DNA of 45,420 bases from CAVXFL01 sp963761015 (GTDB taxonomy: Bacteria > Pseudomonadota > Alphaproteobacteria > Acetobacterales > Acetobacteraceae). This document shows positions 8,317 through 18,448 of this stretch, piece by piece. The stretch spans positions 1 to 45,420 of the forward strand of contig CAVXFL010000002.1 in assembly GCA_963761015.1 (NCBI GenBank), read 5' to 3'. A program made the translations under genes and the position numbers. Below the pieces are notes generated by a model. It did no database searches and had not been told where the DNA came from. It worked only from the letters and a program-made list of their open reading frames with translations. Position 1 is the stretch's first letter; the number at the start of each line of letters is the position of its first letter.

Positions 8317-9063
8317 ATGCGACGATTGTTGAGCGCGCTCTGTCTGGCGCTGCTGCCCGGCCTCGCCTGGGCAGCGCAGCCCCCGGCGCCGGCCGCGAAC
8401 TTCACGCCGGCGCAACGGGCCGAGATCGTGCGCATCGTCCGCGAGGCGCTGAAAACCGACCCATCCATCCTGCGCGAGGCCGTCACTGCCCTGCAGGCGG
8501 ACGAGGGAAAGCGGCAGGACGCCGCCGCCCGCACGGCGATTGGCGGCGCGCATCGGGAATTGCTGCCCGATGCGCTGGACGGCGTCGCGGGCAATCCGAC
8601 CGGGACCAGCACGATCGTCGAGTTCTACGACATCCGCTGCCCGTACTGCCGCCACATGGAGCCGGTGCTGGACAAGCTGCTGCGCCACAACCCGCAGGTT
8701 CGGCTGGTGTACAAGGATCTGCCGGTGCTGGGGCCGGCGAGCAAGCTCGGCGCCCGCGCCATGCTGGCCGCCTCGCGGCAGGGCGGCTATCTGAAGCTGC
8801 ACGCGCGGCTGATGCATTCGCCGCCGCCGACGGAGGAAAGCCTGAAGCGGGATGCCGAGGCGGTCGGGCTCGACTGGGCGCGGCTGCGGCGCGACATGGC
8901 CGATCCGGCGATCGAGCTGAAGATCAAGGCCAATCTCGCGCTGGCGCGGCATCTCGGCATCGAGGGCACGCCCGGCTTCGTGGTCGGCGACCAGCTGATC
9001 CCGGGCGAGGTCGAACTGGCCGACCTGGAGCGCGCCATCGGCAGCAGCCGGGCGGGGAGGTGA
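8317..9063 (+). CDS. DsbA-family periplasmic thiol-disulfide oxidoreductase
   Basis: This 248-aa secreted protein has a signal peptide (MRRLLSALCLALLPGLAWA), an N-terminal helical extension (about 28-75) and a thioredoxin-fold domain with active-site Cys-Pro-Tyr-Cys at 108-111. The cis-Pro loop is in GTPGFVVGDQ. The N-terminal extension and CPYC site resemble the ScsC/Com1-type branch of the DsbA family rather than classical E. coli DsbA (CPHC). It should introduce or shuffle disulfides in exported proteins. I chose the ATG at 8317 because TGAGGAG (8304-8310) is well placed before it and it opens a clean signal peptide; a longer frame from 8269 overlaps the protease. It is translationally linked with the upstream M48 gene. 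Confidence 0.9.
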   Translation: MRRLLSALCLALLPGLAWAAQPPAPAANFTPAQRAEIVRIVREALKTDPSILREAVTALQADEGKRQDAAARTAIGGAHRELLPDALDGVAGNPTGTSTIVEFYDIRCPYCRHMEPVLDKLLRHNPQVRLVYKDLPVLGPASKLGARAMLAASRQGGYLKLHARLMHSPPPTEESLKRDAEAVGLDWARLRRDMADPAIELKIKANLALARHLGIEGTPGFVVGDQLIPGEVELADLERAIGSSRAGR

Positions 9064-9065
9064 TA

Positions 9066-9437
9066 TCAGTATTGCGGGTTGGTGAGATTTTTCCAGAGAA
9101 GCTCTTTCCATTCGTCCGAAAGGGTCCTGGCCCTCAGAGCCGATACAGCCAGAGCGTGGGCTTCGCTCGCCGTGAGACGTCCAATTGGGCTGCGCTTACG
9201 CAACGCAGCCGCCACGTCGTTTGGTGAAAAGTGAAGAAGCTGCTTTAGCTCGACGTAGCTGTCGTGATGCAGGAAAGGGTTCAACCTCTGTGCGAGGGAA
9301 TGATGAGGTTTCCACCAAGGTTGGGAGTTGATCCGAAGAAAAAGAAATTGGGTCGAGCACACACAAATCTGCCACTTGGGCTTTCGCGTCCTTGTCTGCT
9401 GGTCCTCAATTACGATGATCTGGCCGACAAGCAACAC
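9066..9437 (-). CDS. Small protein after Panacea gene; candidate toxin
   Basis: This 123-aa protein has no database family I can name with certainty. The N-terminal half is beta-rich (GQIIVIEDQQ, KPKWQICVC, FLFLRINS), followed by a conserved-looking NPFLHHDSYVELKQL stretch and a helical C-terminus (ASEAHALAVSALRARTLSDE). The start of the fold loosely recalls MazF/PemK-type barrels, but that is a guess. The GTG start lies five bases after the stop of the Panacea-domain gene, so they are co-transcribed and probably co-translated. Lower GC than the neighbours suggests horizontal transfer. From context it is the likely toxin partner of a Panacea antitoxin. Its stop lies just after the convergent DsbA-like gene. 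Confidence 0.6.
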   Translation of the reverse strand: MLLVGQIIVIEDQQTRTRKPKWQICVCSTQFLFLRINSQPWWKPHHSLAQRLNPFLHHDSYVELKQLLHFSPNDVAAALRKRSPIGRLTASEAHALAVSALRARTLSDEWKELLWKNLTNPQY

Positions 9438-9442
9438 TTGGG

Positions 9443-9973
9443 TCAGAAGACCGCAAATCTGGCGGCTTCTGCAAGGTCTTCCGCTTTTGCCTCCCGATCA
9501 GGACCTTCCAGCAAATCCTCGTACCTGATGCGGCCGCCGTCGGCTGCAATATACGCTTCGTCTTCATGCGAGAGATCAAAAAGCTCTCGGAATGTCAGAT
9601 CCCCGACTTGCTCCAACGCATGCCTCAAGGCTTCGGTGTCGCTTTCGGAAAGCAAGCGCAGGTTTGGCGCGCGATCAGCGACGACCTGCCATCGGTCGAT
9701 TGTAAATGGCAGATTGCCGTTGCCCCCCAACGCGAGCATCTCAATAGGATCACCTTTGAGGAGCCGGTAAATGCAACGTCCCAACGGTCCGTAAATGTCG
9801 GCATCATAGTCGTCCCCAGCTATAGGGCGACCGTATTCATTCAGGTGGAATTTGTCGGCGTAAAACGCGCACTTGACGACGTGGTAAATGTCTATCCCGG
9901 GGCGTTCGTGCGCCAGCCAGACGATTGTTTCCAGTGCCTTGGCTGTATGAACCGCATACCTCGCTACGGTCAC
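9443..9973 (-). CDS. Panacea-domain protein (DUF4065/SocA-like), candidate antitoxin
   Basis: This 176-aa protein matches the Panacea domain from near its start to about residue 120: an N-terminal helix (KALETIVWLAHE), IDIYHVVKCAFYADKFHLNEYGRP and the signature YDADIYGPLG, then a C-terminal acidic helical tail. Panacea (formerly DUF4065, also in SocA) is an established antitoxin domain that pairs with many unrelated toxins. I chose GTG at 9973 because GGAAGGAGG sits nine bases upstream; an ATG at 10021 would add 16 residues with no such site. It is the first gene of a bicistron with the 123-aa protein. Lower GC than the host background supports acquisition. Family assignment is confident; antitoxin function is inferred from family and gene order. 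Confidence 0.85.
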   Translation of the reverse strand: MTVARYAVHTAKALETIVWLAHERPGIDIYHVVKCAFYADKFHLNEYGRPIAGDDYDADIYGPLGRCIYRLLKGDPIEMLALGGNGNLPFTIDRWQVVADRAPNLRLLSESDTEALRHALEQVGDLTFRELFDLSHEDEAYIAADGGRIRYEDLLEGPDREAKAEDLAEAARFAVF

Positions 9974-10038
9974 TTGCGTCGCCCTCCTTCCAACCGATGG
10001 AAGAACAATACCGCCGAGCACGGCGGCCGACTATTCTC

Positions 10039-10117
10039 CGTCATTCCCGCGAGAGCGGGAATCCCGCGGCCGAGCGGCGGCAAGGCCATTGGACGGCCAC
10101 TTTCGCGGGGGCGACGG
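10039..10117. repeat. Inverted pair of REP-like palindromic repeats
   Basis: CCGTCATTCCCGCGAGAGCGG (10039-10059) and, in inverted orientation, a related CCGTCGCCCCCGCGAAAGTGG (ending at 10117) face each other about 40 bases apart. The first contains the perfect hairpin ATTCCCGC-GAGA-GCGGGAAT (10043-10062). Palindromes of this CATTCCCGCGAAAGCGGGAAT type are common dispersed repeats in proteobacteria. It lies upstream of the Panacea gene, between it and the MFS remnant, so it could act as a terminator or as a boundary of the acquired segment. Confidence 0.6.
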
Positions 10118-10182
10118 AAACGGTTAGCCGCTACGCTTGGCGGTATAACACCATGCCGCGAAGTCGCAAGTTCCTCGTGTGT

Positions 10183-10768
10183 TCACCTTGACACGAGGAT
10201 CGTCAATCGCTCGCGAGCGGTCATCCCTTCCCCGAGGTCGCCTCGACCGAGGCGGCGGCGGCTCGCGACGTCGCGCAGATATGTGCGCCGCGCGGGCCAG
10301 GCGAGCGCGCCGGCGATCAGGACAGGGATGAGCATCAGCAGAAACGTCCATTCCAACCCGCTCTCGCCGCCGCCGAGCCAACCGGAAACCGCGCCGAACA
10401 GCAGCGGCGCGCCGCCCTCGAGCGCGGAGCGCAGCGCCATCCGGCCGGACTCGCCCCGGCCCCAAACCCGGGGGTGAACGATGTCCAGCCGCGCCGCGTC
10501 GATCGGCGCGATGGCCGCGGCGAACACCGCCGCCCCGACGGTGAGCAGGGTCACGCCGATCCACACGTTGGTGGTCCAAATCCCGGCCGCCAGGAACGGA
10601 ACGGACAGGAACAACGCGACGGCGGGGAGCAGGATTTGCGCGTCGAGGTGACCGCGCCGCATCAGCCGCTGCGACAAGGACCCTGCCCAGCACGACCCCG
10701 GCGATCGCGCCCGCTCCCAGCACGAACACCAGCGCGCTCAGTGTCCGTCCGGAGACTTTACGAGTCAT
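10183..10768 (-). pseudogene. MFS transporter, C-terminal remnant with frameshift
   Basis: The region codes for roughly the last five or six membrane helices of a major facilitator superfamily permease: SGRTLSALVFVLGAGAIAGV, then in the next frame SQRLMRRGHLDAQILLPAVA and later helices through LMLIPVLIAGALAWPARRTY. The frame changes near 10680 after LGRVL, consistent with one extra base. The N-terminal half of a normal 400-450 aa MFS protein is missing; upstream of 10768 I see no continuation. The substrate cannot be inferred. It is a degraded gene, consistent with the decayed state of this stretch. Confidence 0.65.
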
Positions 10769-10858
10769 TTGAGTCGGTTATCGGCGGCTGGGAAAATCCG
10801 CTTGACCCCGCCGGCTCTCCTATGAGTTCGATCCGTGGCACCGAAACCAGGCGGCACC

Positions 10859-11681
10859 ATGTCAAACTGGTTCTACTCCCGCGCGGGATCGCGCCTCGGT
10901 CCATACACCGATGTGGAGATGCGCAACTTGGCCCGGTCCGGTCAGATCCTGGCCGATACGCTGTGCTGGCGCCGGGAGTTCGGGGCGGATTGGAAGCCGT
11001 TCTCGCAAACCGAGTTGAGCACGCCCAGCTACATTGACAGCAACCAGCCGCCCCCACTGCCGGTCGCGCTTGTCAGCAACGAGTATGCTTGGCTCTATGC
11101 CGCGATCCCGCTGATCGGCGCCGTGATAGAGCGAATCGTCGTCCAGAACAGCGGCATCGCAGACATCCCGGTGGCGGCTTATTGGATCGCGTATCCCATT
11201 GCCTATGGGATGTTGGCCGCACTGGATTCCAGGACGATCGCGCGTGCCGGGCATGCAAAGGTGCCCAATCCCTGGTGGTTTCTGTTGGCTCCCGCCTATC
11301 TCCTGGGCCCGAGCGCGCGCGCTCGGGCGCCGGCAGACCTACTTATGGGGCTGGGTCTTGGCCTTCATAGCGGGCGTTGCCATCAGCGAGCCCGACCTGC
11401 TGCGGGCCTTCCCGAACCTGTATTGGGGCACTGGCCTCCCACCATGCGACAGTAGCTACGCCGAGAAGCAGGTGCTGAAACTCTATGACGAATTGCCGTT
11501 CGTCAAGCTGATGGGCCTGAATGGCGATCGGCTTACCAGCCAACGCGAGACTAGCGTGACCGAGAAGATGCGGCAGTGCACCGGTAAAGTGATTGATGCC
11601 GCTGGCGAGCAGCATACGCTCGCCTACAGCTTCGAGGCGCGCGGCGGCGACAACTTCTACATTCGCATCCAGCTGCAATAG
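10859..11681 (+). pseudogene. GYF_2 (DUF4339) membrane protein, frameshifted
   Basis: The N-terminus (SNWFYSRAGSRLGPYTDVEM through about residue 60) is a GYF_2/DUF4339 domain, a small protein-binding module common in bacterial membrane proteins. A proline linker and two or three hydrophobic segments follow (AWLYAAIPLIGAVIE, AAYWIAYPIAYGMLA). Near 11305-11320 the frame shifts within a GC-dinucleotide-rich run; the other frame continues with RRQTYLWGWVLAFIAGVAIS and a soluble C-terminal domain ending NFYIRIQLQ at the TAG at 11679-11681. When repaired it would be about 273 aa. The function of this family is not known. Base composition is somewhat lower in GC than the core genes. Confidence 0.7.
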
Positions 11682-11682
11682 C

Positions 11683-11717
11683 AAGCGTAGGGCGGATGAG
11701 CAAAGCGTAATCCGCCT
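11683..11717. repeat. Dispersed palindromic repeat downstream of the GYF_2 gene
   Basis: AGGGCGGATGAGCAAAGCGT is followed by AATCCGCC; the arms GGCGGAT (11691-11697) and ATCCGCC (11710-11716) can pair. Sequences of the form GTAGGGCGGAT-GAGCGAAGCGTA-ATCCGCC are abundant dispersed repeats in alphaproteobacteria. It begins two bases after the stop codon of the GYF_2 gene and may also help end its transcript, although no T-tract follows. Confidence 0.55.
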
Positions 11718-11844
11718 CTGATCTGGTCGTTCAGCCGTTTCATCGACGAGGTGGAAGCCGGACGAAGCCTATTGCCGATCCCATCGTCGGATCAGTTGGC
11801 ATCGCCTTTGCTTCGATCCGCGCGAAGATTCCTTGGGTAGCTAC

Positions 11845-13339
11845 GTAATTGCTCACCTTGGTGACGGAGCGGCCTGGGTCGGGCCGGCCCGATCAGACCG
11901 GGACGAGCCGCAGCATCGGATAACGCTTGACACGGCCACGGGCGCCTCGATTCTAAACGCGGGGTGCCGACGTGCCCCGACCTCGACGAGCTGAGCCATG
12001 CGGAGAAGGACGCGCTGATCCGGGCGCTGATGGCGCAGCTTGCGGCGGCGCAGCAGCAGATCGCGGTACTGCAGGCGCGGGTGGATGAACTGACCCGCCC
12101 GGCGAAGACCCCAGACAACTCGTCGAAGCCTCCGTCGCAAGGCCAGAAGGAAAATCTCCCGTCGCCCGGCGGTGATCGCCCGGCGCGCAAGAGCCGGCCC
12201 GGCGCGGGTCGCACGCTGCACCCGAACCCGGATCGTGTGGTCGAGGCCAAGCTGACCGCTTGTCCGAACTGCCAGGCGGCCTTTCCGGAGACCTTGCCGA
12301 CGCCGCAGAACGTCTACGAGCGCATCGAACTGCCGCCGGTCAAGCCGGACGTCACGCAGGTGCGGCTGTTCGGCGGCCGTTGCGCCTGCTGCGGCAAGCG
12401 CGTGGTGGCCACGGCGCCGGCCGGGCTGGAGCCGGGTTCGCCATTCGGCCAGTCGATCGCGGCGCTGGTGGTCTACCTGCACTATGCCCACGCCATCGGC
12501 ATGGAGCGGCTGGCCACCCTGATGGACGAGGTGTTCTCGCTGTCGATCAGCGAAGGCGCGATCAGCAACATGCTGGCCCGCGCGCGCGAGCCGTTGCTCG
12601 CGGCCGCGGTGGCGATCCGCGAAACCGTGACCGCCAGCGCCGTGGTGTGTTCGGACGAAACCTCGGCGCGGGTGAGCGGCAAGACTTGCTGGGAATGGGT
12701 GTTCGTCGGCACGCTCGCGGTGCTGCACATCATTCGCCCCAGCCGCGGCAAGGCTGTCGTGCAGGACTTGTTCGGTGCCATTCAGCCGATGGTTTGGGTC
12801 TCCGATATGCTGGGCAGCCAGCGCGGCCATGCCGTGGAATGGCAGGTGTGCCTCGCGCATCTGCTGCGCGATGCACGGTATGCCATCGAATGTGGCGATA
12901 CCGCCTTCAGCGCCGCCTTCAAACGGCTGCTGCTGCGCGCCATCGCCATTGGGCAGCGACGCGACACGTTGGCCGACAGCACATTGCGCCAGTATCGTGC
13001 CGATCTGAACCGCCGGCTCGATCGGATCATGATGGCCGGCCCGATCGGTGAGCCGGAACGCAAGTTACGCAAGCGCATCGGGGCCAATCGCGCGCACTTG
13101 TTCGTGTTCGTTACCAACCGCGACGTGCCGTACACCAACAACATCTCCGAGCGGAACCTCCGCCCCAGCGTGATCTTCCGCAAGGTCACCAACGGTTTCC
13201 GCTGCGAGTGGGGGGCCGAGACCTACGCCGCATTCCGCTCCATCGTCAGCACCGCCAAGGCCAACCGAACTGCCATACTCGGTGCCGTCCGCACCGCCCT
13301 GCTCACCCAGCCACTACCTACACCGGGGTGAGCAGTTAC
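11845..13339 (+). mobile_element. IS66-family element with a single transposase gene
   Basis: The element is 1495 bp with terminal inverted repeats GTAATTGCTCACC (11845-11857) and, at the other end read inward, GTAACTGCTCACC (13327-13339). It carries one open reading frame, a TnpC-type transposase, and no tnpA/tnpB; this is the layout of the ISBst12-like branch of the IS66 family. IS66 elements usually make 8-bp duplications, but the flanks GTAGCTAC (left) and CGCTTCGC (right) do not match, so one side may have been rearranged. The left end is repeated in the truncated copy at 1370-2189. Confidence 0.9.
11964..13331 (+). CDS. IS66-family transposase (TnpC, ISBst12-like)
   Basis: The intact 455-aa transposase has an N-terminal coiled coil (about 10-50, LMAQLAAAQQQIAVLQARVD) and the conserved NSSKPPSQ linker. 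The zinc-binding pairs CPNC and CACC follow (about residues 100-140), then the DDE nuclease core with Asp in VVCSDETS, Asp in WVSDMLG and Glu in NNISERNLRP. The GTG start at 11964 is chosen because the protein begins as MPTCPDLDEL in both copies and upstream is non-coding terminal sequence. A stand-alone tnpC without tnpA/tnpB is normal for this subgroup. It is probably functional and could mobilise derivatives that keep both ends. Confidence 0.93.
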   Translation: MPTCPDLDELSHAEKDALIRALMAQLAAAQQQIAVLQARVDELTRPAKTPDNSSKPPSQGQKENLPSPGGDRPARKSRPGAGRTLHPNPDRVVEAKLTACPNCQAAFPETLPTPQNVYERIELPPVKPDVTQVRLFGGRCACCGKRVVATAPAGLEPGSPFGQSIAALVVYLHYAHAIGMERLATLMDEVFSLSISEGAISNMLARAREPLLAAAVAIRETVTASAVVCSDETSARVSGKTCWEWVFVGTLAVLHIIRPSRGKAVVQDLFGAIQPMVWVSDMLGSQRGHAVEWQVCLAHLLRDARYAIECGDTAFSAAFKRLLLRAIAIGQRRDTLADSTLRQYRADLNRRLDRIMMAGPIGEPERKLRKRIGANRAHLFVFVTNRDVPYTNNISERNLRPSVIFRKVTNGFRCEWGAETYAAFRSIVSTAKANRTAILGAVRTALLTQPLPTPG

Positions 13340-13538
13340 CGCTTCGCAGATAACCGTAGAAGCGCGTCCGTTCAGGGATGGAATTGGGAATATCATAAAG
13401 CTTCTGCTCCTCGCCGTGGTGAATTTATAGGACGACAGCTATAGCAATCGGGGTATGCGCACTACGCACTATGGATTAGAGACCTTAAGCGCCTTGGCTG
13501 GGCCATTAGAGGAATACTTCGCAACTCCGTGAAGCCAT

Positions 13539-16388
<2,850 letters not shown>

Positions 16389-16417
16389 GCTGGGTCCCGG
16401 GGCTCGAATCGGCTTGT

Positions 16418-16432
16418 GTTCTGGAACTGTTC
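16418..16432. promoter_or_regulatory. LexA (SOS) box between uvrA and ssb
   Basis: GTTCTGGAACTGTTC is an exact GTTC-N7-GTTC direct repeat, the LexA operator of alphaproteobacteria. It sits 30 bases before the uvrA start and 105 bases before the ssb start in the divergent intergenic region. It should repress uvrA under normal growth and release it after DNA damage; control of ssb from the same site is possible, as in the divergent uvrA-ssb pair of E. coli. Confidence 0.85.
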
Positions 16433-16537
16433 GCGCTCCATATGGGCAGGAGCGGAGGCGGCGGGCAAGGTGGAAGAGCGCTGGCCCGAATGCAAGCGCC
16501 GCGCTAGGGTGGGCGAGCAGAGGGAGCGGGTGCGGCG

Positions 16538-17014
16538 ATGGCCGGAAGCGTGAACAAGGTGATTCTGGTCGGCAATCTCGGCCGGGACCCCGAGGTGCGA
16601 ACCACACAGGACGGCACCAAAATCGTCAACTTCACCCTGGCGACCAGCGAGACCTGGAACGACCGCGCCTCCGGCGAGCGCAAGGAGCGCACCGAGTGGC
16701 ACCGGGTGGTGATCTTCAACGAGCGGCTCGCCGACGTGGCCGAGCGCTATCTGCGCAAGGGCGGCAAGGTCTATGTGGAGGGCGCGCTGCAGACGCGCAA
16801 ATGGACCGACCAGTCCGGCCAGGAGAAATACACGACCGAGGTGGTGCTCACCCGGTTCCGCGGCGAGCTGACGATGCTGGACCGCGCCGGCGAGGGCGCG
16901 GGGGCGGGCGGCGGGGCGCGTCAAGCTCCCGCCCAGCCCGCGGCGCGCCCGGCCGGCGGCCCATCGTGGGAACCCTCGTCCGGCGGCGACCTGGACGACG
17001 AGATCCCGTTCTGA
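16538..17014 (+). CDS. ssb: Single-stranded DNA-binding protein
   Basis: This 158-aa SSB coats single-stranded DNA during replication, recombination and repair. An OB fold occupies residues 1-110 (SVNKVILVGNLGRDPEVR, TEWHRVVIFNERLADVAERY, GKVYVEGALQTRKW). It is followed by a Gly/Ala/Pro-rich disordered linker and the acidic tip DDEIPF, which docks partner proteins. Length and tip are standard. The gene is divergent from uvrA with a shared 149-bp promoter region containing a LexA box; GGGAGCGGG about 10 bases upstream can serve as the ribosome site. It is followed by tRNA-Gly on the other strand. Confidence 0.97.
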   Translation: MAGSVNKVILVGNLGRDPEVRTTQDGTKIVNFTLATSETWNDRASGERKERTEWHRVVIFNERLADVAERYLRKGGKVYVEGALQTRKWTDQSGQEKYTTEVVLTRFRGELTMLDRAGEGAGAGGGARQAPAQPAARPAGGPSWEPSSGGDLDDEIPF

Positions 17015-17048
17015 CCGCGTCGAACGTTGTCCGGCGGTACTCGGCGAG

Positions 17049-17068
17049 GCCCGTGAGCGGCTACGGGC
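17049..17068 (+). terminator. Possible ssb terminator hairpin
   Basis: GCCCGT (17049-17054) and ACGGGC (17063-17068) can form a 6-bp stem with an 8-base loop, 35 bases after the ssb stop. There is no T-tract, so it is weak evidence for intrinsic termination. It lies between convergent ssb and tRNA-Gly. Confidence 0.3.
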
Positions 17069-17082
17069 GTTGGACCGGGCCT

Positions 17083-17156
17083 TGGAGCGGGCGAGGGGAA
17101 TCGAACCCCTGTGAGCAGCTTGGAAGGCTGCCGTTCTACCATTGAACTACGCCCGC
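17083..17156 (-). tRNA. tRNA-Gly (anticodon TCC)
   Basis: On the minus strand a full cloverleaf begins GCGGGCG with matching 3' acceptor strand CGCCCGC, discriminator T and an encoded CCA end (17083-17085). The anticodon loop is CTTCCAA, giving anticodon TCC for glycine. The T-loop stem reads AGGGG-TTCGATT-CCCCT. The length is 74 nt including CCA. Confidence 0.95.
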
Positions 17157-17171
17157 GGGGCCGGCGCGGGC

Positions 17172-17200
17172 TCGTTAACCCGGCGGCGGGCGGGGTGCAA
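17172..17200 (-). promoter_or_regulatory. Putative promoter of tRNA-Gly
   Basis: On the minus strand TTGCAC (17200-17195) is followed after 17 bases by TAACGA (17177-17172), a plausible -35/-10 pair with optimal spacing. Transcription would begin close to 17165, about nine bases before the tRNA 5' end. Confidence 0.45.
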
Positions 17201-17230
17201 GCGCTTGACGGGGCGGGGCGGCATCCGCAC

Positions 17231-17259
17231 TTGACAGGCGTGATCGCGCATTGTGTCTA
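17231..17259 (+). promoter_or_regulatory. Putative promoter of tRNA-Trp, secE and nusG
   Basis: A consensus -35 box TTGACA (17231-17236) is followed after exactly 17 bases by TGTCTA (17254-17259), a weak -10 box. The predicted start near 17266 lies about 16 bases before tRNA-Trp, so one transcript could carry the tRNA and the downstream secE and nusG genes. Confidence 0.55.
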
Positions 17260-17281
17260 GCCGCGCGGGCGCGGCCCGATC

Positions 17282-17358
17282 GAGGGGTGTAGCTCAATTG
17301 GCTAGAGCGCCGGTCTCCAAAACCGGAGGTTAGGGGTTCGAGACCCTTCACCCCTGCC
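17282..17358 (+). tRNA. tRNA-Trp (anticodon CCA)
   Basis: The cloverleaf has acceptor arms AGGGGTG and CACCCCT, D-arm AGCTCAATTGGCTAGAGC, anticodon loop CTCCAAA (anticodon CCA, tryptophan), T-arm AGGGGTTCGAGACCCTT, discriminator G and an encoded CCA at 17356-17358. Its position directly before secE is the usual alphaproteobacterial arrangement. Confidence 0.96.
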
Positions 17359-17393
17359 AGCCGCCGCCGCTCCCAGTAAGGAATTGCGACACC

Positions 17394-17588
17394 GTGACAG
17401 TCGACCCTCTGAAATTCGTGCGCGAGGTGCGCAGCGAGGTCGCCAAGGTGACCTGGCCCACGCGCAAGGAGACCTTGATCACCACCGGCCTCGTGCTCGC
17501 CATGGGCGGGCTCGCCGCCACGTTCTTCTTCGTCATCGACCAGGTGGTCGGCGTGGCGGTGCGCGCGCTATTCGGCACCGGGGCCTGA
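17394..17588 (+). CDS. secE: Preprotein translocase subunit SecE
   Basis: This 64-aa single-span inner-membrane protein is the clamp subunit of the SecYEG channel. The amphipathic N-terminal helix with the family motif EVRSEVAKVTWPTRKET (about 11-27) precedes one transmembrane helix (about 31-55). The short single-helix form is normal outside gammaproteobacteria. A GTG start at 17394 follows an AAGGA site about 11 bases upstream and gives the expected N-terminus. It lies between tRNA-Trp and nusG, 10 bases before the latter, in a conserved unit. Confidence 0.95.
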   Translation: MTVDPLKFVREVRSEVAKVTWPTRKETLITTGLVLAMGGLAATFFFVIDQVVGVAVRALFGTGA

Positions 17589-17598
17589 GGGGGCCGCG

Positions 17599-18129
17599 AT
17601 GGCCAAGCGCTGGTACGTGGTGCACGTCTATTCGGGCTTCGAGAAGAAGATCGCCCAGCAATTGAAGGAGCTGGCGGCGCAGAAGGGGCTCGCCGACAGG
17701 ATCGACGAGGTGCTGGTGCCGATGGAGGAGGTGGTCGAGCTGCGCCGCGGCCAGAAGGTGAACGCGGAGCGCAAATTCTTCCCCGGCTACGTGCTGGTGA
17801 AGATGGACCTGACCGACGAGACCTGGCACCTGGTGAAGTCGACGCCGAAGGTGACCGGCTTCCTCGGCAGCAAGCTCAAGCCGACGCCGATCAGCGACGC
17901 CGAGGCCGAGCGCATCATGAAGCAGACGCAGGAGGGCGTGGAGCGGCCGCGTCCCTCGGTGCTGTTCGAGGTGGGCGAGCAGGTGCGCGTGGCCGACGGC
18001 CCGTTCACCAGCTTCAACGGCACCGTGGAGGAGGTGGACGAGGAGAAGGGCCGGGTAAAGGTGAGCGTCTCCATCTTCGGCCGCGCCACCCCGGTGGAGC
18101 TGGAATACGGGCAGGTGGAGAAGGCGTAG
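17599..18129 (+). CDS. nusG: Transcription termination/antitermination factor NusG
   Basis: This 176-aa protein binds RNA polymerase and couples it to Rho or the ribosome. The NGN domain (residues 1 to about 110) starts AKRWYVVHVYSGFEKK and includes FFPGYVLVKMDLTDE; the KOW domain follows (about 120-176, VADGPFTSFNGTVEEVDEEK). Length and both domains are standard. The gene is ten bases after secE. Unusually, the ribosomal protein genes rplK and rplA, which normally follow, are absent: the next 260 bases carry a truncated ORF on the opposite strand. The operon seems to have been broken just after nusG. Confidence 0.97.
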   Translation: MAKRWYVVHVYSGFEKKIAQQLKELAAQKGLADRIDEVLVPMEEVVELRRGQKVNAERKFFPGYVLVKMDLTDETWHLVKSTPKVTGFLGSKLKPTPISDAEAERIMKQTQEGVERPRPSVLFEVGEQVRVADGPFTSFNGTVEEVDEEKGRVKVSVSIFGRATPVELEYGQVEKA

Positions 18130-18391
18130 GGCCGCCGCCGGGCCAACGGCGCCGGCTTGCCGGGGAGCTGGCTATTTGGGTGGAGAGCTGGCTCACTTGC
18201 CCGGTGAGCCGGGACATTTGGCCGGTAAGCTGGTCGAGCCGCGTCGGGGCCAGGCCGGCGAGTTGACCGTACCGCGCCTGCATCAGCGCCGCGAAATTAC
18301 CGATCCGCTCGGCCAACAGGCGCATCGCCGCGAGCGGCGCGGTATCGGGGGCTTGAGGGCGCGGGCGGAACTGCGCGGGCGTTCGGGCCAT
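18130..18391 (-). pseudogene. Truncated coiled-coil ORF facing nusG
   Basis: From an ATG at 18391 the minus strand encodes MARTPAQFRPRPQA, a helix (MRLLAERIGNFAALMQARYG) and three tandem heptads QLTGQMS, RLTGQVS, QLSTQIA typical of a coiled coil. After that the sequence becomes Arg/Pro-rich and runs without a stop into nusG on the opposite strand, which is not credible as coding. I infer the 5' part of a longer coiled-coil gene whose 3' part was lost at the junction next to nusG, near 18140-18165. I do not recognise a family. Confidence 0.4.
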
Positions 18392-18422
18392 GACGGGAGG
18401 AATTCCGCGCCGCGACGGCAGC

Positions 18423-18448
18423 GGCGCAATGCGCTACGCTTTTGCGCC
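18423..18448. repeat. Dispersed GC-rich palindromic repeat
   Basis: GGCGCAA (18423-18429) and TTGCGCC (18442-18448) form a perfect 7-bp stem around GCGCTACGC-type sequence. Elements of the form GGCGCAATGCGCTTCGCTTTTGCGCC followed by CTACG are recurrent dispersed repeats in alphaproteobacteria. It lies between the truncated coiled-coil ORF and the DUF2147 gene, in otherwise non-coding sequence. Confidence 0.5.
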
